Of a DNA stretch of 47,272 nucleotides, positions 20,776 to 29,473 are shown one piece after another. The DNA lies in contig JBNGIQ010009386.1 in assembly GCA_049999765.1 (NCBI GenBank), positions 226,997 through 274,268 of the forward strand, given 5' to 3'. How positions within the stretch are numbered: the first letter of the stretch is position 1; every line of letters starts with the position of its first letter. The DNA is from Phaeoceros laevis (Eukaryota > Anthocerotophyta > Anthocerotopsida > Notothyladales). The position numbers and the translations under genes are program-made. The notes beneath the pieces are model-generated. The model saw nothing but the letters and a program-made list of their open reading frames with translations, was not told the DNA's origin and made no database searches.

Positions 20776-21929
20776 CAAAGCATCAAAGATGTCTTCAGGA
20801 GTGGCATAATGAGAAGCATTTACTCTGGTCAAGAATATCCTGAAAGATCGTGGCCAGTGCATTTGGGTGTATCCAATCTCCATGAAGCCAACTGAATTTA
20901 GTGAGATAAGCTGCAAGGTATCTAGATACCTCCCCTTCATGCTTTCTGCTCTGTTTACTTCCAACCTTCAACTGGTGATGCTGATTAGTGGAAAGCTGCT
21001 TCAGAACTTGCGTAGGACATGTGTAGGTTGGATTGGTCAGCAACTTTAGTGTATAATGAATGACCCAGTGCTCCTTTCTAACCTTGGAACCCTAAAAAAT
21101 CCTCGAGTTCTTCCACACACAAGTCTTTTTATAATTTGAAAAAGGTAACAACGACCATTTTTGACAAAGTCCCTCAACTTCAATAGCAACTCGCATTAAT
21201 GCATCTAGATGGACCCTCAATAGCAACTCGCACTAGTGCATCTAGACTTGTGTCCTTCAGAGAGTTTTTACAACGATCTTTAATCTTGTTTTGTTTAAAA
21301 AAGCCCCTTTCACACACTGGAATATGAACACATTGTACTCGTGCTATAGAAGCAAGTACATACAAATTAGGAAGCTTCATCCTCCATTCCTGTACGCCAT
21401 CAACAATTGTCTAAGTCTCTGCAAAACTTCGTTCCTTCCAACCAGTTTTAGCTTCAATTTTAAGGAACTCAAACTCTTTCCTAACTAATCGAGCATCAAC
21501 AAGAGTTGGAAATATCATTTCCATGAAACTCAAGCAATGATGCAAGCTCCCCCCTTCTGTACTCCTTTAGAGTTGCCATGTCTGAAGGCAAATGAATCGG
21601 AGCAAGAATCTTAAAGGCACCTTTCTACGGCTTTTGTAACTTTCATCTTGAGCTTTGGGCTTTCCCTTTCCTTCCATGTTAAACTTGCGCCGCCTTCCAC
21701 CACAAAGTATAAAGAATTTGGTGTGAACTTAAGATATGACCATTCTTGTCTTTAGGTATTGGTGTTAGCTTTTGGTATTTAGGTATTAGTATAATTACTA
21801 GCAATCTTACATTTAAGGCTACATACTTTGATCATACTAATAAGTTAATAAATCACATCAATATAAAAGTAATCTTTCCAATGATCTTGAAAGTAATAGG
21901 TAGCATACTTCCTACACTCCTACACCTAG

Positions 21930-22262
21930 CATACTTCCATCACCATCATGTGTTACAACCCTCCATACATTGCCTTATCTCCAAGAAGCGAGTTGGATTA
22001 ACCAAGTAGGCCGATCCTCCAATCGGTGAGGCTTGGGGAGGCCTAGAAGCTTGTACTGCTCACTTTGGCACTGGCGGGAGAGTTCTCCGCGCTTGTCCCG
22101 GACTGTTTTCTGCAAGGGAAGCCTTAGTGGAGCTTCACAACCTACGGCAGTGCCTTCCCAGCGCAAGTAAAATAAATCCCTAGCTTCTATGTCATTTTGC
22201 TTGACTCCAAGACACAACAATATCGCCATGATAAGATTCTCGTCACTAGGATACATAGTGGC
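21930..22262 (-). repeat. inverted copy of the unknown ORF, inserted in the right TIR
   Basis: The minus strand repeats about 20355-20690 almost exactly, with an open frame of 93 residues at 21975-22256. It sits inside the right terminal repeat. On each side is a copy of the word TGTAGGAAGTATGCTACC, so the inserted piece appears flanked by a direct duplication of about 25 bp of TIR sequence. Confidence 0.75.
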
Positions 22263-22475
22263 ATACTACATAGTAATAGGTAGCATACTTCCTACACCTG
22301 TACTTATACTTATCTAGATACATAATTATTTCCGGAAATATCAAAGTCTACCCGGCAAGTTATCCGGTACTTAGGAAAAGGAACTACAGGAAATCCGACA
22401 ATATGAAGTTACTGTTGGTTTAGTACCTTTTTGCATCGAGAAGTTTTTCCCCAACCGATCAACCCCTTAAATCAA

Positions 22476-22848
22476 TCAGTCATTATAGTATTGCGGCCGG
22501 TTTTTGGTGAGCGCTGGAATGACCTCAGCGACAGCTGTTAACACCTTTGCTTCTAGTAACTCAAGCTCTGGTGCCTTCAATCTGCCATGGTGTTCACACA
22601 GCTCCTTCTTGTGTTCAGACAGCTCCTTTTTGTGTTCAGACAGCTCCTTCTTATGTTCAGACAACTCCTCTTTGTGTTCAGACAGCTCCTTCTTGGGTTC
22701 AGACAGCTCTTTCTTGTGTTCAGATAGCTCCTTCTTGTTTTCAGACAGCTCCTTGCTTTCAGACAGCTCCTTCTTGTGTTCCAGTAACTGGTTCTTGATT
22801 TCATCGTAGTCAAAAAATCGCTCCTGGATCCTTTGTTGGATCAGTCAG
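22476..22848 (-). pseudogene. relic coding a heptad coiled coil (21-bp minisatellite)
   Basis: On the minus strand one frame reads DEIKNQLLEHKKEL followed by repeated seven-residue units of the type SEHKKEL (about eight to nine units, DNA period 21 bp, 22591-22795). It then reads into LKAPELELLEAKVLTAVAEV. Leu recurs every seven residues, as in a coiled coil. An in-frame TGA lies near 22845, after MEELD. The downstream part reads straight into the terminal repeat of the element ending at 22515, so the element appears to have cut this gene. No ATG starts the repeat frame. Confidence 0.5.
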
Positions 22849-22948
22849 TCCAATTCTTCCATCTGGAAGTAGTCTTCGTCCTGTTCCTGTCAACGCAATT
22901 AGCTCTGTCAACGCAATCAACTGGGAGGGAACACAACGGGCCTTACAT

Positions 22949-22982
22949 AGGGAAAAAAGACTTAGCGGAGTCTTTTTTCCCT
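22949..22982. repeat. perfect 14-bp hairpin, 6-nt loop
   Basis: AGGGAAAAAAGACT (22949-22962) pairs exactly with 22969-22982 around the loop TAGCGG. Confidence 0.75.
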
Positions 22983-23757
22983 GTATCTTTTGAGGTGGCT
23001 AGATGGTGCGCTTTCGGTGAAGGTTTCATAAGGCCTGTCTGTACAAGCTCTTGCTAGGAAGCTTGAGATGTGGTGGAGTTTTTGAAAGTGCAATCTTGCA
23101 CATCAGATTTCAGCCAAATATGGACATGATGTGGGAATTAAAGTGTTTGCAACATTGTTTGCCCCACAATTTCATTTCCTGTTTTACTGCAGTCGTCCTC
23201 TTCTAAACACTTTTGCTATTGCACTGGGTAAGAAAATATGTCCACTGGCTTCTGCAGGTTTTGTGGCTTTGAAACCTGCATTTTCCTGATCAAATATTTC
23301 CATTGCTTTGGTAAAATTAGGTGGCAGGTAAGGCTTAACAAAAGTAGTTAAATACTGTTCTGATGTTCTCAAGAGTGAATTGAGTATATTATGCTTCAAT
23401 CAGGTCTCATCCATCCACTGGTATATCACGTCGGCGCTCCCAAGTGCAATGCTGCTAGCCTATCCTCGAGTCTTTGTGAGTTATATTCTCTATGCATCTA
23501 TGAAAGGGGGAATGCATGCAGGAATGATGAACCCTGTTTGTGTTGATTGCTGACATATGCGGACTTACTTGACAGGTTGGCTTGGTTCTTGAACGGAGAA
23601 TGATAGAATACGTTGGACCTGTCCTTATGTTTTTTCTGCTGTACTACGACGAGCTCTCCTGCCCACTTATCCAGCATGTTTCACAGTATTCTAGAACTAC
23701 GAAGGAAAAAGTTTGCAAGCAGTTCGCAGTTTTGAAGGCAGAATCTCCTGTACCTCG
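22983..23757. other. spacer with possible exon relics
   Basis: The plus strand near 23403-23475 and 23578-23700 looks like two exons of a hydrophobic protein (for example VGPVLMFFLLYYDELSCPL), each preceded by an AG acceptor. The minus-strand frame 23184-23399 is also fairly protein-like. None can be tied to a family, and no complete gene is seen. Confidence 0.25.
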
Positions 23758-26700
23758 TCATAACTCTGGATGCTTCTTGTCCCCAACCACAAAAGTGTGC
23801 ACCACACCGTTCGTGTCAGTCCACCAGCTCTGGCCTGGCTGCTTCCATGCTCCAGATTTCACTCTCCTTGCCTGCATCTGCTTTGCCTCCTCCCACATCC
23901 CAGCTCTTGCGTAAATGTTGGACATCAAGACATATGACGCAGCATCCTTCTCATCCACACTCACTGCAAACGCAAAGGCATGCTGTCCGATCTGTACATT
24001 ATTCCACTTGTGACAAGCGCCTAACAGCGTGAGCCACACTGCAACATCAGGAGGCAAAGGCATTGTCTTCGCCATCTGTAGCGCCTCGTCCAGATGACCT
24101 GCTCGACCCAGAAGATCCATCATGCACGTGTAGTGCTCTACAGTTGGACTGATGCCATAATCTGTCCTCATGGACTCGAAGTACTTTCGCCCTTTGCCCA
24201 CTAGACCGGCGTGGCTGCACACCGTCAGCACACTAAGAAACGTAATGCCACAAGGTTGTACGCCCTCCAGTTTCATCCTGTGAAGCAAGCTAAACACAAT
24301 CTCACTATCTCCTTGTCGGGTATATCCACCAATTAGTGCACCCCATGCCTCGATGGTTCTTTCAGGCAGTGAGTCAAACACCTGCTGTGAGTCAAACATA
24401 CTCCCACATTTTGCATACATGTTTACCAATGCAGCTCCCACAACCTCATCAGCTTGCAATCCTTGTTCCTCAATCTGTGCGTGGAGCTGCTTTCCCAGAG
24501 GCAAGGCTGCTACAACTGCACATGCCTGTAGGAGGCACACAAATGTGACGGAATCTGGAGGAATGAGGTCCTCTTCTTGCATGCTAATGTAAAGACTAAG
24601 GGCTTCCTCACCCATTCCCTGCTGAGTGTACCCTGCAATCAAAGCGGTCCATGTCACCACATTTCTCTCTGGAAGTCTGTCGAACACCATGCGAGCATCC
24701 TCTAAGCTCCCGCACTTCGCATACATGTTAACCAAACTCCCACCCAGAACCACATCGTCCTGAAGTCTTCGTTCTGCTATATGTGCATGGATCTGCTTTC
24801 CATGACGAAGAGCGCCCACACCTAAGCTTGTACATGCCTGTAGGAGGCACACAAAAGTGACAGAATCTGAAGGAACGATGCCATCCTGTTGCATACTGGT
24901 GTAAAGGTTAAGGGCTTCCTGACCCATCCCCTCCTGAGTATAACCTGCAATCATGGCGGTCCATGTTACCACATTTCTGTCTGGAACTCTGTCGAACACT
25001 CTGCGAGCATCCTCTAAACTACCACACTTGGCATACATGTTAACCAAGCTCCCACCTAGAACCACATCGTCCTGCAGTCCTAGTTCTGCTATCTGTGCAT
25101 GGAGCCGTTTCCCCTGATGCAGAGCTCCTACACCTACACTTGCGCATGCCTGTAGGAGGCACACAAATGTGACAGGATCTGGAGGAATGACGCCTTCTTG
25201 TTGCACATCACTATAGAGACTAAGGGCTTCCTGGCCCATCCCCTGTTGAGTATAGCCTGCAATCATGGCGGTCCATGTAACCACATTTTTCTCCGGTAGT
25301 CTGTCAAACACTCTTCGAGCATCGTCTAAGCTCCCGCACTTTGCATACATGTTGACTAAGCTCCCACCCAGAACGACATCGTTATTCAGTCCTCGTTCCT
25401 CAATCTCTACATGGAGATGCTTTCCCTGATGCAGAGCTCCGGCACCTACATTTGCACATGCCTGCAGGAGGGATGTGTATGTGACAGAATTGGGTGGACT
25501 GAGGCGTTCCAGTTGCATGCTATCGTAAAGACTAAGAGCTTCCTGACCCATCCCGTCCTGGACATAACCTGCAATCAGGGCTGTCCATGTCACCACATTT
25601 CTCTCCGGAAGCCTGTCAAACACTCTGCGAGCGTCCTCTGTGCTACCGCACTTTGCATACATGTTAACCAAGCTCCCACCCAGAACCAGATCGTCTTGCA
25701 GTCTTCGTTCTGCTATCTGTGCATGGAGCCGCTTTCCCTGTTTCAGAGCGCCTGAACCTACACCCGCACAAGCCTGTAGCAGGCACATAAAAGTGACAGA
25801 ATCTGGAGGAACGAGGCCTTCTTGCTGCACACTACTGTAAAGGTCGAGGGCTTCCTGACCCATCCCCTGCTGGGCATAACCAGCAATCATCGCGTTCCAT
25901 GTCACCACATTTCTCTCTGGAAGACTGTCAAACACTCTGCGAGCATTCTCTAAGCTCCCGCACTTTGCATACATGTCAACCAGGCCCGTTTGAACAAAAA
26001 TATCTGGCTTCTCTGGACCCGAAAGCAGATGAGCATGCACCTCCATGCCGGCAACTAGATCTCCCGCAGTGGCACAAGCTTTTAGAACTGCTGTGTATAT
26101 CCGATTGTCCGGCTTAATGGAGGACTCGAGCATTTGTCGGTACAGTCGTATAGCCTGTGCAGCGTCTCCATGTCTAGCATGTGCCAAGATGATGGTAGCC
26201 CAGTTATACACGTCAGCTGTAGAGACCTTGGTGAAAACTCGCATTGCTTCCTCCAACCTCCCATGCGACGCATACATACCGATGAGGTGGGTGGCCAAGA
26301 ATGCGTCTCCTTCATACCCACTTTTGACAGTAAGAGCGTGAACCCGTCTGCCCAGAACCAGGTCCTTCGTTGCGATGCACCTCTTGAGGACACGGTAGAA
26401 GAGATTATTGTGCACGTGGCATCCTCGTTGCACCAGAAGGCTCAACGCGTCCACAGCGTCAGCTATCCGTCCATCATCGCACAATTTACTGCACATTTCC
26501 ACCTCCACAGGGCCATCATGCGTTGCAAAAGCTCCCTGCTCTTGAAGCGAGGTGGATGCGGACTCAGGGGGCCTCGTCTTCCCAGCGTCCCACTCGGCTA
26601 GCTGCAAGTCCACCCAAGCAGGCTTGTGACGGTTGTCTAGCCACAGGGCAACCTTGGTCTTCTTGTGCTTAAAATCAGGATGCCGGGGACTCCGCTTGCT

Positions 26701-26985
26701 CCGCCTGTTGTCCCACCACTGTGTCCGATCTGAGAAAAACTCTTGCCATAAGACATTCTGCAGCTCTCCTGGAGGCATTCCTTCCGCCGCACAGGATGCT
26801 TGGCTTTTCCCACACCACACATTCGCAGCTAGGTGGCTCATCAGGGCTTCATATATACCAGGCTGAGGTAGAAGCTTTGGCATGCGCCGCAGTGCGGCAG
26901 ACCGGTAGCAAGCCGCCGGGCAAGCCCCGAAATCCAGCTGCAATGAGCTGGAAACCATCCGACCACCCCGACCTGGTTGCAGCAT
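23758..26985 (-). CDS. PLS-type PPR protein with N-terminal PDF motif, E/E+ domain, DYW lost
   Basis: An intronless 1075-residue protein starts at a true ATG (26983-26985). Residues 1-70 are rich in Arg, Ser and Ala and may target an organelle. Residues 79-125 form a PDF motif as in OSB organelle ssDNA-binding proteins: LWQEFF, QWWDNR, HPDFKHK, ALWLDNR, PAWV. Residues about 160-330 hold divergent PPR units. Residues 338-860 hold five very similar blocks of 103-105 residues, each MYAKCGS...RRVFD..P..NVVTW.A.IAGY...G...GKxLHxxI, the P-L-S triplets of plant PPR proteins. Residues about 940-1050 are the E region (HYTCMMDLLGRAGHLDEAL), ending with GQSWWTDTNGVVHTFVVGDKKHPEL. PLS proteins bind organelle RNA and specify C-to-U editing sites. 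The stop follows HPEL, where the DYW deaminase domain should begin. It could need a partner to edit, or be inactive. Confidence 0.9.
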   Translation of the reverse strand: MLQPGRGGRMVSSSLQLDFGACPAACYRSAALRRMPKLLPQPGIYEALMSHLAANVWCGKSQASCAAEGMPPGELQNVLWQEFFSDRTQWWDNRRSKRSPRHPDFKHKKTKVALWLDNRHKPAWVDLQLAEWDAGKTRPPESASTSLQEQGAFATHDGPVEVEMCSKLCDDGRIADAVDALSLLVQRGCHVHNNLFYRVLKRCIATKDLVLGRRVHALTVKSGYEGDAFLATHLIGMYASHGRLEEAMRVFTKVSTADVYNWATIILAHARHGDAAQAIRLYRQMLESSIKPDNRIYTAVLKACATAGDLVAGMEVHAHLLSGPEKPDIFVQTGLVDMYAKCGSLENARRVFDSLPERNVVTWNAMIAGYAQQGMGQEALDLYSSVQQEGLVPPDSVTFMCLLQACAGVGSGALKQGKRLHAQIAERRLQDDLVLGGSLVNMYAKCGSTEDARRVFDRLPERNVVTWTALIAGYVQDGMGQEALSLYDSMQLERLSPPNSVTYTSLLQACANVGAGALHQGKHLHVEIEERGLNNDVVLGGSLVNMYAKCGSLDDARRVFDRLPEKNVVTWTAMIAGYTQQGMGQEALSLYSDVQQEGVIPPDPVTFVCLLQACASVGVGALHQGKRLHAQIAELGLQDDVVLGGSLVNMYAKCGSLEDARRVFDRVPDRNVVTWTAMIAGYTQEGMGQEALNLYTSMQQDGIVPSDSVTFVCLLQACTSLGVGALRHGKQIHAHIAERRLQDDVVLGGSLVNMYAKCGSLEDARMVFDRLPERNVVTWTALIAGYTQQGMGEEALSLYISMQEEDLIPPDSVTFVCLLQACAVVAALPLGKQLHAQIEEQGLQADEVVGAALVNMYAKCGSMFDSQQVFDSLPERTIEAWGALIGGYTRQGDSEIVFSLLHRMKLEGVQPCGITFLSVLTVCSHAGLVGKGRKYFESMRTDYGISPTVEHYTCMMDLLGRAGHLDEALQMAKTMPLPPDVAVWLTLLGACHKWNNVQIGQHAFAFAVSVDEKDAASYVLMSNIYARAGMWEEAKQMQARRVKSGAWKQPGQSWWTDTNGVVHTFVVGDKKHPEL

Positions 26986-27423
26986 GCTCCATCATCTCCT
27001 TCGGCCTACAGGAAGGCACTGTGAAATCGAACCCCATCGTCTCTCAGGCGTTCGCAGCAGGGTGACCGCGCTTTACAGAAGTTCAGTAGACTAGTATACT
27101 CATTAAAACGGAAAACTAATCACTTGCTTTCACACGGGCCTAGATTCTGATGGCAAGAGTGGTGTGGTTCATCCGTGCCAGTCCGCGTGACTTGATTCAA
27201 GTTGGTTGCCCGCTGGCGCCTTCCTCCAAATTTCCCGCCTGTCCGCAATCTTCCCGCGCACGGGGAGGCTACTTGTGCCCGTTTGCAGTTCACCTTGACC
27301 AAGCAGCGGGGGCGTTCGTGGAGGTTTTGATCTTGCCTTGGTTACTTGATCTGCTGCCAGCCAAGGTGCTGTCATTTCCGACGTCCGACTGCGTTGGATA
27401 CCGGGGAGGAGTGCATTGCGAAG
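26986..27423. promoter_or_regulatory. 438-bp spacer between head-to-head genes
   Basis: The PPR gene starts to the left on the minus strand and the 27.4-kb gene to the right on the plus strand. Promoters for both must lie here or overlap the first codons. No TATA box or well-known motif stands out. Confidence 0.5.
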
Positions 27424-28260
27424 ATGGTTGTTGCTCTCAAGCCGGGGAGATTCTATGGCAGCTCGCTTCCTCGTCCTCGAATTTTGCCTAACGTTCCTGA
27501 TGACCAAAGATGTGAGCCTCCGGGGCCTGTCAACGGCTCACTGCTGAGATGGGCCTCCCATGCTTCGTGGAAGATGGGAGGGCTTTCACCCACAGTGAAG
27601 CGGTTTCAGGGCAAGATTGAGGGCCGCCTCAGTAAGCTGAGAGCCATGGAGGAAGACTCTGTGCCACAGGAAAACGGGGAGCCTCCAGCGAAGAGTTCGC
27701 GTTCCAGTAATTTGAAGTCGAGGGGGCGGTTTGGGGGGACCTCTTCTAAGAGATCTTCAAGGTGGAAGCCGCACAGAAAGAGGTTGTCCCGAAAAAAGTC
27801 CCCACTGCGGCTCACTGTGGGCAAAGACATTATGCGCAAGCACGAGGAACAGACTACCCAATCGGATGTTCAGATCAAGGAGAAGTCCCCATCTTCTCTT
27901 GCCAAAGCATCGTCGAAGAGACCCAGCAAAAAACGGCCTGCTCCGCGAAGACCGGAAGCCAAACGTAGCTCGGTGAAGAGAGAGCTTCTTGTGGACGAGG
28001 GCAAAAGGAGTGGAAGTAGTGACGAGGAAGAGGATGATGAAGATGAGGAGGACGATGAGGATGAAGACGGTGAAAGTGACGCTGAGATGGAAGCTTTTCA
28101 GGCCAAGCTAGAAACTGGGCAACTTCCTCTCAGGCGGAGTGCACGGCTTCGTTCTAGTCCTTCCGGAGGAGGAGATAGGCGTTCTCAGCAGAGTGATGGC
28201 TCTGACACGGATTCAGCCTCTGAGTCGGAAGCGGAATCCGGTTCCGAAGGAGATTGCTGA
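27424..28260 (+). CDS. uncharacterised plant nuclear-type protein, basic then acidic
   Basis: The product is 278 residues from the ATG at 27424, chosen because the conserved-looking N-terminus starts there (MVVALKPGRFYGSSLPRPRI). Residues 1-75 recall uncharacterised plant proteins that begin ALKPGRYYGxSLPRPRI and continue with PPGPV, L..W...ASW.MGGL and QGKIEG. I know the pattern but no function. Residues 86-190 are strongly basic (KRSSRWKPHRKRLSRKK, SSKRPSKKRPAPRR) and should act as nuclear localisation signals. Residues 195-225 are nearly all Asp and Glu. Then comes LRRSARLRSS and a Ser/Asp/Glu-rich tail. The frame is a single exon. The charge pattern fits a histone- or nucleolus-associated protein, but this is a guess. 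It is head to head with the PPR gene. Confidence 0.75.
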   Translation: MVVALKPGRFYGSSLPRPRILPNVPDDQRCEPPGPVNGSLLRWASHASWKMGGLSPTVKRFQGKIEGRLSKLRAMEEDSVPQENGEPPAKSSRSSNLKSRGRFGGTSSKRSSRWKPHRKRLSRKKSPLRLTVGKDIMRKHEEQTTQSDVQIKEKSPSSLAKASSKRPSKKRPAPRRPEAKRSSVKRELLVDEGKRSGSSDEEEDDEDEEDDEDEDGESDAEMEAFQAKLETGQLPLRRSARLRSSPSGGGDRRSQQSDGSDTDSASESEAESGSEGDC

Positions 28261-29473
28261 CAGGATGGAAGCTCAGGATTGAGCTAACATAGAGACATAG
28301 GGCAGCCTGACCCAATTTTGCTAACCGTTGACATGGCCTTCGTTGTATATGTTCCCAAGTAGCAGTAGCAAGTGGTAGACTGAGAAAACACTAGCAGCAA
28401 GTGCAATCAGGGATGGATGGAGAAATCCTGGGCGGTCTCCTCCAATTACTTGTATTGTTGTCGTCAGTGCATTGGTCTGACTGTAAAAGTTTAGAGAATA
28501 GTTGCAAGTTTCATCCTAATTCTTGTTTCAGTCGTACTTTCAAAATGATTGTACAGACCCATGTATCCATGCTTTGTCCACTTAGTGCAACTTGCTGAGC
28601 GTCACCTTACCAAGTTGAAGTTTTTGGTCTCTCCAAAGCTCCATGTCTTTTGCATCAGCTTCAGACATCTCAGCTCATCTATAGATGTCAGCACTTCGAA
28701 ATGTCAAGTACTGTCTGAGGCGTTCGATGCCTCCCCTGCCGCTGATGTGCTGTTGATGTGTTCAGTACTCTATATTATTTCCCTTGCCTTCAATTAGGCT
28801 TTCACAAGCAGATAACTTCTGGCCAAGCTCCCCTCACAGGAGCTGTGCGCACGGCACTTGACCAGTTTTGACTGCAAGTTGGCAGAATTTCAAAGCAGGA
28901 CCTCAATGGTCCGAGATGGATCTTGACAATGCCCCATTTCAAACCACGTACAGAGGAGCCCTCACCCGCTTCCCATAAATTCTGGTCCCCTAGGGGTTAA
29001 GTGTGCATTGGAATTAGTGTTTCGGCGAAGAATGCGCGTCTTGTGCCACAAACTGTCGAGAGGGTCTCCCAAATAGAACAAGATCGGAGCCGAAGACGGT
29101 TGGACGATGGGTGACCTCTAAATAACTTATTATTAGAACTCCACATACTGTCAATCCGTCACGTGTACACTGTGCCTTGCAACACAGCTCCATTTCCACA
29201 TTTATGAGGCCATACTTCACAGAGTTTCGGATACAGTCCGATACACTATGGACGGCACTTCAAGTCAGTGGAAAGAAAAGCCGATTGCTTTTGGCACGAG
29301 AGGATTACAGAAAGGCAGGATACCATAAATACAAAAAAAAAGATCCACTTGCTTTTAGCACGACATTCCAGCCAGCCTCCTGGATCCTTGCACAGTTTAA
29401 CCCTGGCATAGATACAGCCCAGCACTAGGCCAGCCATTCCTTGGGGCAGGTGCGTCTCGAGGTCCTTTCAGGC
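28261..29473. other. 3' regions of two convergent genes, no further gene
   Basis: This contains the 3' end of the plus-strand gene and the 3' end of the minus-strand ANTH gene. Frames here are short and unconvincing. Confidence 0.4.

Larger units (their letters stand above)
19546..22515. mobile_element. 2.97-kb element with long terminal inverted repeats
   Basis: The element begins AGCGCTCACAAAAAACCGGC and ends with the near-exact reverse complement. The inverted repeats are roughly 85-90 percent identical by eye. They run about 460 bp on the left (19546 to about 20010) and correspond on the right to 22265-22515 plus about 21709-21920. The right arm is split by an inserted 330-bp segment. 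Long inverted repeats suggest a MULE-like or fold-back element. GGAATG stands at both flanks (19535-19540 and 22516-22521), but six bases separate it from the left end, so the target duplication is not clean. No transposase domain is recognised. Confidence 0.7.

Noticed and set aside
19535-22521. GGAATG at both sides as a clean target duplication of the long-TIR element
   Set aside because: Six bases separate the left copy from the terminal repeat, so the duplication is not exact; kept only as a hint.
22504-22809. Plus-strand Ser/Cys/Phe-rich repeat ORFs over the 21-bp array
   Set aside because: Only the minus-strand frame gives a sensible coiled-coil heptad and continues into non-repeat protein-like sequence.
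26082-26601. Other-strand and other-frame ORFs inside the PPR gene
   Set aside because: Shadows of a clear 1075-residue coding frame.
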